A DNA stretch of 64,000 nucleotides, taken from positions 330,257,090 to 330,321,089 of the forward strand of contig NC_061514.1 of NCBI RefSeq assembly GCF_022539505.1, given 5' to 3'. Positions within the stretch are counted from its first letter, which is position 1. Every line of letters starts with the position of its first letter. Below are positions 46,745 to 60,098 of this stretch, piece after piece. A program made the position numbers and the translations under genes. Source of the DNA: Lolium rigidum. Taxonomy: Eukaryota; Streptophyta; Magnoliopsida; Poales; Poaceae. Under the pieces are notes generated by a model. That model was not told the origin of the DNA, made no database searches, and was given only the letters and a program-made list of their open reading frames with translations.

Positions 46745-47203
46745 TGATACGTTGGAAACGTATTTATAATTTTTGATGCTCCATGCTTGTTTTACACTAG
46801 TTTACATATGTTTTGCTTACACTTTGTTGCATTTTATACATTTTCCGGAACTAACCTCTTGACAAGATGACACAGTGCCAGTTCCCTATTTTCTGATATT
46901 TTGTATTTCAGAAAAGTTGTACAAGAAATATTCTCAGAATTAGACGAAACAAAAGCCGAAGTTCATATTTTACCATAACAAAGATGGAGTCCAGAGGAGA
47001 GACGGAGAGGCGCCACAGGGCGGCCACACCATGCCATGGCGCGGGCCCACCCCTGGCCGCACCAAGAGGTGGTGTGGGCCTCCCAGGAGTCCACCGTCCT
47101 CGCCCTTCCAACTATTTATTCACCCTACCGGAGGGGGAGATCATCACCGGAGGCCTCTACATCACCATGCACGCCTCCAAAGTGATGCGTGAGTAGTTGC
47201 TTG
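46745..47203 (+). repeat. 3' LTR of element C, left part
   Basis: It matches the first 560 bp or so of the 5' LTR with an internal deletion near 47125, up to gatgcgtgagtagtt. There G begins. Confidence 0.82.
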
Positions 47204-48769
47204 TGACGGTAAAGCACACGTCCGTTGGGAACCCCAAGAGGAAGGTATGATGAGTACAGCATCGAGTTTTCCCTCGGTAAGAAACCAAGGTTATCGAACC
47301 AGTAGGAGATGAAGATCACGTGAAGGTTGTTGGTGAAGGAGTGTAGTGCGGTGCAACACCAGGGATTCCGGTGCCAGCGCCGCACAACACAATCAAACTA
47401 CTTTGCCCCAACTTAACAGTGAGGTTGTCAATCTCACCGGCTTGCTGAAAACAAAGGATTAAACGTATGGTGTGGAAAATGATGTTTGCTTGCAGAAAAC
47501 AAAAGAGAACAATGATTGTAAAAGAATGGACCGGGGTCCACAGTTCACTAGTGGTGTCTCTCCAATAAGATAAATAACATGTTGGGTAAACAAATTACAG
47601 TTGGGCAATTGACAAATAGAGAGGGCATAACAATGCACATACATATCATGATGACTACTATGAGATTTACTTAGGGCATTACGGCAAAGAACATAGACCG
47701 CCATCCAGCATGCATCTTTGCCTAAAAATTCCACCTTCGGGTTAGCATCCGCACCCCTTCCAGTATTAAGTTGCAAGCAACAGACAATTGCATTAAGTAC
47801 TGTGCGTAATGTAAACAATACAAATATCCTTAGACAAAGCATTGATGTTTTATCCCTAGTGGCAACAACACATCCACAACCTTAGGGGTTGCTGTCACTC
47901 CCCAAGATTCAATGGAGACATGAACCCACTATCTAGCATAAATACTCCCTCTTGGAGTTACAAGTATCAACTTGGCCAGAGCCTCTACTAGCAACGGAGA
48001 GCATGCAAGATCATAAACAACACATATATGATAGATCAATAATCAACTTGACATAGTATTCCATATTCATCGGATCCCAACAAACACAACATGTAGCATT
48101 ACAAATAGATGATCTTGATCATGATAGGCAGCTCACAAGATCTAAACATGATGGCACAATAGGAGAAGACAACCATCTAGCTACTGCTATGGACCCGTAG
48201 TCCAAGGATGAACTACTCACGCATCAGTCCGGAGGGCGGGCATGGTGATGTAGAGCCCTCCGGTGATGATTCCCCTCTCCGGCAGGGTGCCGGAGGAGAT
48301 CTTCTGAACCCCCGAGTTAGGGTTGACGGCGGCGGCGTCTCTGGAACTGTTCTGGTATTTTGGCTCTCCGTACTAGGGTTTTCGGGGACGAAGGAATAAA
48401 TAGGCGAAGGGGCAGCGTCGGGGGAGCCAGGGGGCTCCCTCCCCACGTCTTGGCGCGGCAGTGGGGCCCCCCGCCGCCTTATGGGGAGGGCCCCCTGCTG
48501 GCCTTCCTCGACTCCTCTTCGGTCTTCTGGAACACTCCGTGGAAAATAGGGCCGTGGGCTTTTGTTTCGTCCAATTCCGAGAATATTTGTAAAACAACTT
48601 TTCTGAAATCAAAAACAGCAGAAAATGAGAACCGGCACCGTGGCATCTTGTTAATAGGTTAGTCTCAGAAAATGCATAAAAACATTATAAAGTGTGAATA
48701 AAACAAGTAGGTATTGTCATAAAACTAGCATGGAACATAAGAAATTATAGATACGTTGGAGACGTATCA
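47204..48769 (-). repeat. 3' LTR of element G (minus strand)
   Basis: 1566 bp. On the minus strand it starts TGATACGTCTCCAACG and ends CTTTACCGTCA. Confidence 0.86.
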
Positions 48770-49691
48770 AGCATCCCCAAGCTTAGTTCCTACTCGCCCT
48801 CGAGTAGGTAAACGATAAAAAGAATAATTTCTGAAGTGACATGCTACCAACATAATCTTGATCAATACTATTGTAAAGCATATGAGATGAATGAAGTGAC
48901 TCAAAGCAATGGTCTATAGTTTGCTAACAAAAAGATAATGACTAAACAACTGAATCATATAGCAAAAACTTTTCATGAATAGTACTTTCAAGACAAGCAT
49001 AAAAAAGTCTTGCATAAGAGTTAACTCATAAAGCAATAGATTCTTAATACAAGGTTTTGAAGCAACACAAAGGAAGATTTAAGTTTCAGCAATTGCTTTC
49101 AACTTTCAACATGCATATCTCATGGATAATTGTCAACACAAAGTAATATAATAAGTGCAATAAGCAAGCATGTAAGAATCAATGCACACAATTGACACAA
49201 GTGTTTGCTTCTAAGATAGAAAGAAGTAGGTAAACTGACTCAACATAAAGTAAAAGAAAGGCCCTTCGCAGAGGGAAGCAGGGATTAAATCATGTGCTAG
49301 AGCTTTTCAAGTTTTGAAATCATATAGAGAGCATAAAAATAAAGTTTTGAGAGGTGTTTGTTGTTGTCAACGAATGGTAGTGGGCACTCTAACCCCCTTG
49401 TCAAACAGACTTTCAAAGGGCGGCTCCCATGAAGGACGTTATCTCTACCAGCAAGGTAGATCATCCCTCTTCTCTTTTGTTTACACATGTATTTTAGTTT
49501 TATTTATAGATGACACTCCTCCCAACCTTTTGCTTTCACAAGCCATGGCTAACCGAATCCTCGGGTGCCTTCCAACATTACACATACCATGGAGGAGTGT
49601 CTATAGCAAAATTAAGTTGCTTACTGATAAATCAGGGCAAAACATGTAAACAGAATTATTAATGAAAGTTAATTAATTGGGGCTGGGCACC

Positions 49692-51292
49692 TGGTACGTC
49701 TCAAACGTATCTATAATTTCTTATGTTCCATGCTACTTTTATGATGATACTCACATGTTTTATACACACTTTATGTCATTTTTATGCATTTTCCGGCACT
49801 AACCTATTGACGAGATGCCGAAGAGCCGCTTGTCGTTTTCTGCTGTTTTTGGTTTCAGAAATCCTACAAAGGAAATATTCTCGGAATTGGACGAAATCAA
49901 CGCCCAGGGTCTTATTTTTCCACGAAGCTTCCAGAAGACCGAGGGAGAAACGAAGTGGGGCCACGGGGCGCCGACCCCATAGGCTTGCGTGGCCAGGGAG
50001 GGGCCCGCGCCGCCCTATGGTGTGGGGCCCCCGTGCCTCTTCCGACTCCGCCCTTCCGCCTACTTAAAGCCTTCGTCGCGACAAACCCAGTACCGAGAGC
50101 CACGATACGGAAAACCTTCCAGAGACGCCGCCGCCGCCAATCCCATCTCGGGGGATTCAGGAGATCGCATCCGGCACCCTACCGGAGAGGGGAATCATCT
50201 CCCGGAGGTCTCTTCATCACCATGATCGCCTCCGGATCGATGTGTGAGTAGTTCACCCCTGGACTATGGGTCCATAGCAGTAGCTAGATGGTTGTCTTCT
50301 CCTCATTGTGCTATCATGTTAGATCTTGTGAGCTGCCTATCATGATCAAGATCATCTATTTGTAATGCTGCATGTTGTGTTTGTTGGGATCCGATGAATA
50401 TTGAATACTATGTCAAGTTGATTATCAATCTATCATATATGTGTTGTTTATGTTCTTGCATGCTCTCCGTTGCTAGTAGAGGCTCTGGCCAAGTTGATAC
50501 TTGTAACTCCAAGAGGAGGTATTTATGCTCGATAGTGGGTTCATGCCTCCATTGAATCTGGGACAGTGACAGAAAGTTCTAAGGTTGTGGATGTGCTATT
50601 GCCACTAGGGATAAAACATCGATGCTTTGTCTAAGGATATTTGTGTTGATTACATTACGCACCATACTTAATGCAATTGTCTCGTTGTTTGCAACTTAAT
50701 ACCGGAAGGGGTTCGGATGATAACCCGAAGGTGGACTTTTTAGGCATAGATGCATGCCGGATAGCGGTCTATGTACTTTGTCGTAATGCCCCGATTAAAT
50801 CTCATAGTACTCATCGTGATATATGTATGTGCATTGTTATGCCTTCTTTATTTGTCAATTGCCCAACTGTAATTTGTTCACCCAACATGCTATTTATCTT
50901 ATGGGAGAGACACCACTAGTGAACTGTGGACCCCGGTCCATTCTTTACATCTGAAATACAATCTACTGCAATACTTGTTCTTACTATTCTTCGCAAACAA
51001 ACATCATCTTCCACACTATACATCTAATCCTTTGTTTTCAGCAAGCCGGTGAGATTGACAACCTCACTGTTACGTTGGGGCAAAGTACTTTGATTGTGTT
51101 GTGCAAGTTCCACGTTGGCGCCGGAATCCCTGGTGTTGCGCCGCACTACACTCCGTCACCAACAACCTTCACGTGTTCTTTGACTCCTACTGGTTCGATA
51201 ACCTTGGTTTCTTACTGAGGGAAAACTTGTCGCTGTACACATCACACCTTCCTCTTGGGGTTCCCAACGGACGTGTGTCTTACACGCCATCA
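49692..51292 (+). repeat. 5' LTR of element H
   Basis: 1601 bp. Starts TGGTACGTCTC, a change from the TGATACG of its partner, and ends ACACGCCATCA. Confidence 0.95.
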
Positions 51293-51303
51293 AGACAGTT
51301 TTC

Positions 51304-51407
51304 TGGCGCCGTTGCCGGGGACCTGAAGAAAAGTTACACCACAGAGATTTCTAACTCCCACGTCAACTGCACGCCAGCAGCTAGTTTTCTGGCGCCGTTG
51401 CCGGGGA
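51304..51407 (+). other. Two primer-binding modules of element H
   Basis: TGGCGCCGTTGCCGGGGA occurs at 51304-51321 and again at 51390-51407, each preceded by agttttc. It equals the complement of the plant tRNA-Asp(GUC) 3' end as I know it. Confidence 0.8.
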
Positions 51408-51643
51408 GATCAAGACACGCTGCAAGGGGAGTCTCCCACATCCAATCTCTTTACTTTGTTTTTGTTTTGCTTTACTTTATTTTATTTACTGCTTTGTTTG
51501 CTTTCTATATCAAAAATACAAAAAAAATTAGTTGCTAGATTTACTTTATTTACTGTCTTGTTTGCGCTCTCCATATTAAAAACACAAAAAAATTAGTTAC
51601 TTGCATTTACTTTATTTAGTTTGTTTTATTTACTACTGCTAAA

Positions 51644-53757
51644 ATGGGTACTGTTGAGAATACTAAGTTGTGTGACTTCACTAGCACAAATAATAATGAT
51701 TTCCTATGCACACCTATTGCTCCGCCTGCTACTACAACAGAATTTTTTGAAATTAAACCTGCTTTACTAAATCTTGTTATGAGAGAGCAATTTTCTGGTG
51801 TTAGTTCCGATGATGCTCGCTGCCCATCTTAATAATTTTGTTGAACTATGTGAAATGCAAAAGTATAAGGATGTAGATGGTGACATTATAAAATTAAAAT
51901 TGTTTCCTTTCTCCTTGAGAGGAAGAGCTAAAGATTGGTTGCTATCTCTTGCCTAGAAATAGTATTGATTCATGGACTAAATGTAAGGATGCTTTTATTG
52001 GTAGATATTATCCTCCCGCTAAAATTATATCTTTGAGAAGTAGCATAATGAATTTTAAGCAATTAGATAATGAACATGTTGCTCAAGCATGGGAGAGAAT
52101 GAAATCTTTGGTGAAGAATTGCCCTACCCATGGACTAACTACTTGGATGATCATCCAAACCTTCTATGCAGGATTGAATTTTTCTTCGCGGAACCTATTG
52201 GATTCAGCTGCTGGAGGTACCTTTATGTCCATCACTTTGGGGTCAGCAACAAATCTTCTTGATAATATGATGATAAATTACTCTGAATGGCACACGGAAA
52301 GAGCTCCACAAGGTAAGAAGGTAAATTCTGTTGAAGAAACCTCCTCCTTCAGTGATAAGATTGATGCTATAATGTCTATGCTTGTGAATGGTAGATCTAA
52401 TGTTGATCCTAATAATGTTCCTTTAGCTTCATTGGTTGCCCAAGAATAGCATGTTGATGTGAACTTCATTAAAAGTAATAATTTCAACAACAATGCTTAT
52501 AGGAATAATTCTGGTAACAACAGGCCATATCCTTCTGCTAATGGTAATGGTTATGGTAATTCTTATGGGAATTCTTACAACAATAATAGGAGTGTACCCC
52601 CTGGTCTTGAAGCCATGCTTAAAGAATTTATTAGTACACAAACTTCTTTTAACAAATCTGTTGAAGAAAAGCTTGATAAAATTGATATTCTTGCTTCTAA
52701 GGTTGATAGACTTGCCTCTGATGTTGATCTTTTAAAATTGAAAGTTATGCCTAATAAGGATAATGATAATAAAATTTTTACTACAGCAAACGCCATCCAA
52801 GTTCGAATTAATGAGAATATTAGATTGATGGCTGAATTGCATGCTAAATGGGAAAGAGAAGAAAACGAAAAACTTGCTAAAGAGAATAATGTAGCTAAAG
52901 TTTGGACTATTACCACCACTAGTAATGTTAATGCTTCACATGTTGCTACACCCCCTACTATCAATGGTAAAATAATTGGTGTTGGCAATGTTTCTACTCC
53001 TAGTGCAAAGCGTGCAAAATTGCCTGAAACTGATAAAACTGCTGAAACTGCTTGTGATAAAACTGCTGAATTTTTTCAAAATATTAGGGACAATGATCCC
53101 ATTGCTGTAGATCATAATGGTTTAGATTTTTATGATTGTCACATCTCTGAAGTTATAAAGTTCTTACAAAAACTTGCTAAAAGTCCCAATGCTAGTGCTA
53201 TAAATTTGGCCTTTACAAAACATATTACAAGTGCTCTCATAAAAGCTAGAGAGGAGAAACTAAAACTTGAAACTTCTATTCCTAGGAAGTTAGAAGATGG
53301 TTGGGAGCCCATCATTAAGATGAGGGTCAATGATTTTGATTGTAATGCTTTATGTGGTCTTGGTGCAAGTATTTCTGTTATGCCTAAGAAAATCTATGAT
53401 ATGCTTGACTTGCCACCATTGAAAAATTATTATTTGGATGTTAATCTTGCTGATCATGCTAGAAAGAAACCTTTGGGGAGGATTGATAATGTTCGCATTA
53501 TGGTTAACAATAACCTTGTCCCCATTGATTTTGTTGTCTTGGATATTGAATGCAATGCATCTTGTCCTATTATATTGGGAAGACCTTTTCTTCGAACTGT
53601 TGGTGCTACCATTGATATGAAGGAAGGTAATATTAAATATCAATTTCCTCTTAAGAAAGGTATAGAACACTTCCCTAGAAAGAGAATGAAGTTACCTTAT
53701 GATTCTATTATTAGAACAAATTATGATGTTGATGCTTCGTCTCTTGACAATACTTGA
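51644..53757 (+). pseudogene. gag-protease of element H: two frameshifts, one stop, protease active site lost
   Basis: The start MGTVENTKLCDF matches that of C. One-base insertions near 51820 and 51947 shift the frame, and a TAG at 52446-52448 replaces a Glu codon seen in C. From 52449 on the frame is open to 53757. The gag core (AQAWERMKSLVKNCPTHG, NFSSRNLLDSAAGG) is followed by an Asn/Gly/Tyr-rich linker, a helical part, and the protease. The protease reads CGLGASISVMP where C has CDLGASISVMP: codon GGT at 53356-53358 instead of GAT. The catalytic aspartate is therefore missing. The end is PIILGRPFLRTVGATID, then VDASSLDNT. Confidence 0.9.
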
Positions 53758-56359
53758 TTCACACTTTCTGCGCCTAGCTGAAAGGCGTTAAAGAAAAGCG
53801 CTTATGGGAGACAACCCATTATTTTACTTCTGCACTTTTGTTTTATATTTGAGTCTTGGAAGTTGTTACTACTGTAGAAACCTCTCCTTATCTTTATTTT
53901 ATTGCATTGTTGTGCCAAGTAAAGTCTTTGATAGTAAAGTCAATACTAGATTTGGATTACTGCGCAGAAACAGATTTCTTACTGTCACGAAATTGAGCAG
54001 CCCCTTCTGTAGGAAATTTAGAAAAATCTGCCAATTTACGTGCGTGATCCTCAGATATGTACGCAACTTTCATTCAATTTGGGAATTTTCATCTGAGCAA
54101 GTTAAGTGCCCCTGAAAAATTCATCTTTACGGACTGTTCTGTTTTGACAGATTTTGCCTTTTATTTCGCATTGCCTGTTTTGCTATGTTTGATGGATTTC
54201 TTTGTTCCATTAACTTTCAGTAGCTTTGTGCAATGTCCAGAAGTGTTAAGAATGATTATGTCACCTCTGAATATATGAATTTTCAATTATGCACTAACCC
54301 TCTAATGAGTTTGTTTTGAGTTTGGTGTGGAGGAAGTTTTCAAGGGTCAAGAGAGGAGAATGATACAATATGATCAAGAAGAGTGAAAAGTCTAAGCTTG
54401 GGGATGCCCCGTGGTTCATCCCTGCATATTTTAAGAAGACTCAAGCATCTAAGCTTGGGGATGCCCAAGGCATCCCTTCTTCATCGACAACTTATCAGGT
54501 CACCTCTAGTGAAACTATATTTTTATTCGGTCACATCTTATGTGCTTTACTTGGAGCGTCTGTTTGTTTTTGTTTGAATAAAATCGGATCCTAGCATTCC
54601 TTGTTTGGGAGAGAGACACGCTCCGCTGTCTCGTATGAACACATATGTTTTTAGCTTTATTCTTAATGTTCATGGCGAAGGTTGAAACTGCTTCGTTCAT
54701 TGTTATATGGTTGGAAACAGAAAATGCTGCATGTGGTAATTGGTATAATGTCTTGAATAATTTGATACTTGGCAATTGTTGTGCTCATATAGATCATGTT
54801 TAAGCTCTTGCATCATGTACTTTGCACCTATTAATGAAGAACTACATAGAGCTTGTTAAAATTTGGTTTGCATGATTGGTCTCTAGAGTCTAGATATTTT
54901 CTGGTTAAGGTGTTTGAACAACAAGGAGACGATGTAAAGTCTTATAATGCTTGCAATATGTTCATATGTAAGCTTTTCTGCACCGTTTTATACTTGAGTT
55001 TGCTTCAAACAACCTTGCTAGCCTAGCCTTGTATTGAGAGGAATTATTCTCGTGCATCCAAATCCTTGAGCCAAAAAACTATGCCATTTGTGTCCACCAT
55101 ACCTACCTACTACATGGTATTTCTCTGCCATTCCAAAGTAAATTACTTGAGTGCTACCTTTAAAAATTCTATCCTTTGTCTTTGCAATATATAGCTCATG
55201 GAAAAATAGCCTTAAAAACTATTGTGGTGAAGAATATGTACTTATGTATCTTATTTCTTAATAAGTTGCTTGTTGAGCGGTAACCATGCTTCTGGGGACG
55301 CCATCAACTATTACACCTTTCTTGAATATCATGTGAGTTGCTATGCATGTTCGTCTTGTCTGAAGTAAGGGCGATTTTCATGATAAAATGGTTTGAGTAT
55401 GCATATTGTTAGAGAAGAACATTGGGCCGCTAACTAAAGCCATGATCCATGGTGGAAGTTTCAGTTTGGACAATTAATCCTCAATCTCTTATGAGAATAT
55501 TATCTGTTGTTGAATGCTTATGCATTAAAGAGGAGTCCATTATCTGTTGTCTATGTTGTCCCGGTATGGATGTCTAAGTTGAGAATAATCAAAAACGAGA
55601 AATCAAATGCGATCTTTCTCTTATACCTTTGTACAGGCGGCATAGAGGTACCCCTTTGTGACACTTAGTTGAAACATATGTTATGCAATAATAATCCATG
55701 TTAATCCAAGCTAATTAGGACAAGGTGCGAGCACTATTGGTATACTATGCATGAGGCTTGCAACTTATAGGATATCTTATACATAACACATATGATTTAT
55801 TACTACCGTTGACAAAATTGTTTCTATGTTTTCAAAATGAAAAGCAATAGCACAAAAATAGTAATCCATGCTTCCCTCTGCGAAGGGCCATTCTTTTACT
55901 TTATTGTTGAGTGAGTTTACCTACTTCTTTCTATCTTAGAAGCAAACATTTGTATGAACTGTGTGCATTGATTCTTACATGTTTACCTATTGCACTTGTT
56001 ATATTACTTTATGTTGACAATTATCCATGAGATATACATGTTGAAGTTGAAAGCAACCGCTGAAACTTATATCTTCCTTTGTGTTGTTTCAAAGCTTTCT
56101 ACTAAGAATCTATTGCTTTATGAGTTAACTCTTATGCAAGTCTTATTGATGCTTGTCTTGAAAGTATTATTCATGAAAAGTCTTTGCTATATGATTCATT
56201 TGTTTACTCATTATCTTTACCATTGCTTCGAATCGCTGCATTCATCTCATATGCTTTACAATAGTATTGATCAAAATTATGATAGCATGTCACTTCAGAA
56301 ATTATCCTTGTTATCGTTTACCTATTCGAGGGCGAGTAGGAACTAAGCTTGGGGATGCT
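53758..56359 (+). other. 3' non-coding region of element H
   Basis: It opens with the hairpin CGCCTAGCTGAAAGGCG (53771-53787) and aaagaaaagcgctta. It continues with repeated ctaagcttggggatgcc motifs (about 54392 and 54450) and ends at the purine tract. No gene. Confidence 0.85.
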
Positions 56360-57961
56360 TGATACGTCTCAAACGTATCTATAATTTCTTATGTTCCATG
56401 CTACTTTTATGATGATACTCACATGTTTTATACACACTTTATGTCATTTTTATGCATTTTCCGGCACTAACCTATTGACGAGATGCCGAAGAGCCGCTGT
56501 CGTTTTCTCGCTGTTTTTGGTTTCAGAAATCCTACAAAGGAAATATTCTCGGAATTGGACGAAATCAACGCCCAGGGTCTTATTTTTCCACGAAGCTTCC
56601 AGAAGACCGAGGGAGAAACGAAGTGGGGCCACGGGGCGCCGACCCCATAGGCCGGCGCGGCCAGGGAGGGGCCCGCTCCGCCCTATGGTGTGGGGCCCCC
56701 GTGCCTCTTCCGACTCCGCCCTTCCGCCTACTTAAAGCCTTCGTCGCGAAAACCCCAGTACCGATAGCCACGATACGGAAAACCTTCCAGAGACGCCGCC
56801 GACGCCAATCTCATCTCGGGGGATTCAGGAGATTGCCTCCGGCACCCTGCCGGAGAGGGGAATCATCTCCCGGAGGTCTCTTCATCACCATGATCGCCTC
56901 CGGATCGATGTGTGAGTAGTTCACCCCTGGACTATGGGTCCATAGCAGTAGCTAGATGGTTGTCTTCTCCTCATTGTGTTATCATGTTAGATCTTGTGAG
57001 TTGCCTATCATGATCAAGATCATCTATTTGTAATGCTACATGTTGTGTTTGTTGGGATCCGATGAATATTGAATACTATGTCAAGTTGATTATCAATCTA
57101 TCATATATGTGTTGTTTATGTTCTTGCATGCTCTCCATTGCTAGTAGAGGCTCTGGCCAAGTTGATACTTGTAACTCCAAGAGGGGGTATTTATGCTCGA
57201 TAGTGGGTTCATGCCTCCATTGAATCTGGGACAGTGACAGAAAGTTCTAAGGTTGTGGATGTGCTGTTGCCACTAGGAATAAAACATCGATGCTTTGTCT
57301 AAGGATATTTGTGTTGATTACATTACGCACACCATACTTAATGCAATTGTCTGTTGTTTGCAACTTTATACTGGAAGGGGTTCGGATGATAACCTGAAGG
57401 TGGACTTTTTAGGCATAGATGCATACTGGATAGCGGTCTATGTACTTTGTCGTAATGCCCTGATTAAATCTCATAGTACTCATCGTGATATATGTATGTG
57501 CATTGTTATGCCTTCTTTATTTGTCAATTGCCCAACTGTAATTTGTTCACCCAACATGCTATTTATCTTATGGGAGAGACACCACTAGTGAACTGTGGAC
57601 CCCGGTCCATTCTTTACATCTGAAATACAATCTACTGCAATACTTGTTCTTACTGTTCTTCGCAAACAAACATCATCTTCCACACTATACATCTAATCCT
57701 TTGTTTTTAGCAAGCCGGTGAGATTGACAACCTCACTGTTACATTGGGGCAAAGTACTTTGATTGTGTTGTGAAGGTTCCACGTTGGCGCCGGAATCCCT
57801 GGTGTTGCGCCGCACTACACTCCGCCACCAACAACCTTCACGTGTTCCTTGACTCCTACTGGTTCGATAACCTTGGTTTCTTACTGAGGGAAAACTTGTC
57901 GCTGTACACATCACACCTTCCTCTTGGGGTTCCCAACGGACGTGTGTCTTACACACCATCA
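56360..57961 (+). repeat. 3' LTR of element H
   Basis: 1602 bp, TGATACGTCTCAAACG to CACACCATCA. Confidence 0.95.
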
Positions 57962-58485
57962 GCACCCCGTTGCCAACTCTTTTTGCAAAATTATTGGATA
58001 AGCGGATGTATATGCCACTAGTCCATTGGTGAAAGTCTGCCCAACAAGATTGAAAGATAAAACACCACATACTTCCTCATGAGCTATAAAACATTGACAC
58101 AAATAAGGAGTAATAAAGTTTTGAATTGTTTAAAGGTAGCACATGAAGTATTTACTTGGAATAGCAAAAAAATACCACATAGTAGGTAGTTATGGTGGAC
58201 ACAAATGGCATAGGTTTTGGCTCAAGGTTTTGGATGCACGAGAAGCATTCCCTGTCAGTACAAGGCTTTGGCTAGCAAGGTTGTTTGAAGCAAACACAAG
58301 TATAAACCGGTACAACAAAACTTACATAAGAATATATTGCAAGCATTATAAGACTCTACACTGTCTTCCTTGTTGCTCAAAAACCTTTACCACAAAATAT
58401 CTAGACCTTAGAGAGACCAATCATGCAAACCGAATTTCAACAAGCTCTACGGTAGTTCTCCATTAATAGGTTTAAACTACATGAT

Positions 58486-60069
58486 TGATACGTCTCAAAC
58501 GTATCTATAATTTCTTATGTTCCATGCTAGTTTTATGACAATACTCACATGTTTTATATACACTTTATATCATTTTGATGCATTTTCCGTCACTAACCTA
58601 TTAACAAGATGCCGAAGCGCCAGTTCCTGTTTTCTGCTGTTTTTGGTTTCAGAAATCTTACACAGGAAATATTCTTGGAATTGGACGAAACAAAAGCCCA
58701 CGGTCTTATTTTCCACGGAGCCTTCCAGAAGTCCGAAGAGGAGACGAAGAGGGGACGCGAGGCAGCCACCCCACAAGGCGGCGCGGTGGGGCCCCTGGCC
58801 GTGCCGCCCTATGGGGTGGGCCCCTCGGGCGCCCCCCGACTCTGCCCCTTCGCCTATTTATTCTCTCCGTCGCGAAAACCCTAGTACCGAGAGCCACGAT
58901 ACGAGAAAAGTTACTGTGACGCCGCCGCCGCCAATCCCATTTCGGGGGATTCAGGAGACCCTGCCGAAGAGGGGAATCATCACCGGAGGACTCTACATCA
59001 TCATGCCCGCCTCCGGATTGATGCGTGAGTAGTTCATCCTTGGACTATGGGTCCATAGCAGTAGCTAGATGGTTGTCTTCTCCTCTTGTGCTATCATGTT
59101 TAGATCTTGTGAGCTGCCTAACATGATCAAGATCATCTATTTGTAATGCTACATGTTGTGTTTGTTGGGATCCGATGAATATGGAATACTATGTCAAGTT
59201 GATTATTGATCTATCATATATGTGTTGTTTATGATCTTGCATGCTCTCCGTTGCTAGTAGAGGCTCGGTCAAGTTGATACTTGTAACTCCAAGAGGGAGT
59301 ATTTATACTCGATAGTGGGTTCATGCCTCCATTGAATGCTGGGACAGTGACAAAAAGTTCTAAGGTTATGGATGTGCTGTTGCCACTAGGGATAAAACAT
59401 CAATGCTTTGTGTAAGGATATTTGTGTTGATTACATTACGCACAGTACTTAATGCAATTGTCTGTTGTTTGCAACTTAATAGTGGAAGGGGTGCGGATGC
59501 TAACCCGAAGGTGGACCTTTTAGGCATAGATGCATGCTGGATAGCGGTCTATGTTCTTTGTCGTAATGCCCTAAGTAAATCTCATATTAGTCATCATGAT
59601 ATGTATGTGCATTGTTATGCCCTCTCTATTTGTCAATTGCCCAACTGTAATTTGTTCACCCAACATGCTATTTATCTTATTAGAGAGACACCACTAGTGA
59701 ACTGTGGACCCCGGTCCATTCTCTTACATGTAAAATACAATCTACTGCAATCTCTGTTCTCTGTTGTTCTTCGCAAACAAACATCATTCTCCACACCATA
59801 CGTTTAATCCTTTGTTTACAGCAAGCCGGTGAGATTGACAACCTCACTGTTAAGTTGGGGCAAAGTATTTTGATTGTGTTGTGCAGGTTCCACGTTGACC
59901 CCGTAATCCCTGGTGTTGCGCACTACACTCCTTCACCAACAATCTTCACGTGGCCTTCATCTCCTCCTGGTTCAATAACCTTGGTTTCTTTCTGAGGGAA
60001 AACTTACTGCTGTGCGCATCACACCTTCCTCTTGGGGTTCCCAACGGACGTGTGCATCACGCGCCATCA
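58486..60069 (+). repeat. 5' LTR of element I
   Basis: 1584 bp, TGATACGTCTCAAACG to GCGCCATCA. Close to the H LTR. Confidence 0.93.
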
Positions 60070-60080
60070 AGACTGTTTTC

Positions 60081-60098
60081 TGGCACCGTTGCCGGGGA
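60081..60098 (+). other. Primer-binding site of element I
   Basis: TGGCACCGTTGCCGGGGA, tRNA-Asp type with one change; only one copy. Confidence 0.8.

Larger units (their letters stand above)
23785..47203 (+). mobile_element. Element C: non-autonomous Ty3 element, split by element D and cut by element G
   Basis: 5' LTR 23785-25360, two primer-site modules, gag from 25624, interruption by D at 26111/42517 (CATGG duplication). Gag-protease then resumes to 44107, followed by a long 3' non-coding region to 46744 and the start of the 3' LTR (46745-47203). That LTR is broken off by element G, so its remainder should lie right of the window. The LTR starts TGATACGTTGCAAACG, related to Triticeae Sabrina/WHAM-type LTRs as I recall them. 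No reverse transcriptase or integrase is present. Confidence 0.88.
49692..57961 (+). mobile_element. Element H: complete 8.3-kb non-autonomous Ty3 element (Sabrina-like)
   Basis: LTRs 49692-51292 and 56360-57961 with a perfect GCACC duplication (49687-49691 and 57962-57966). It has two primer modules, gag-protease (51644-53757), a 2.6-kb 3' non-coding region and a purine tract aagcttggggatgct. No reverse transcriptase or integrase. The LTRs are very alike, with scattered single-base differences, so insertion was fairly recent. The name is from memory of the Triticeae family. Confidence 0.95.
47204..58485 (-). mobile_element. Element G: minus-strand relative of H/I, holding H and ended by I
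   Basis: Minus orientation: 3' LTR 48769-47204, purine tract (reverse of agcatccccaagctt) next to it, then 3' non-coding sequence 49691-48770 and 58485-57962. Removing H joins ...ggggctgggcacc to ccgttgccaac. The homology to the I region around 62095 stops at 58486, where I begins. Its coding part and 5' LTR are probably beyond the window. No gene is visible. Confidence 0.82.
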
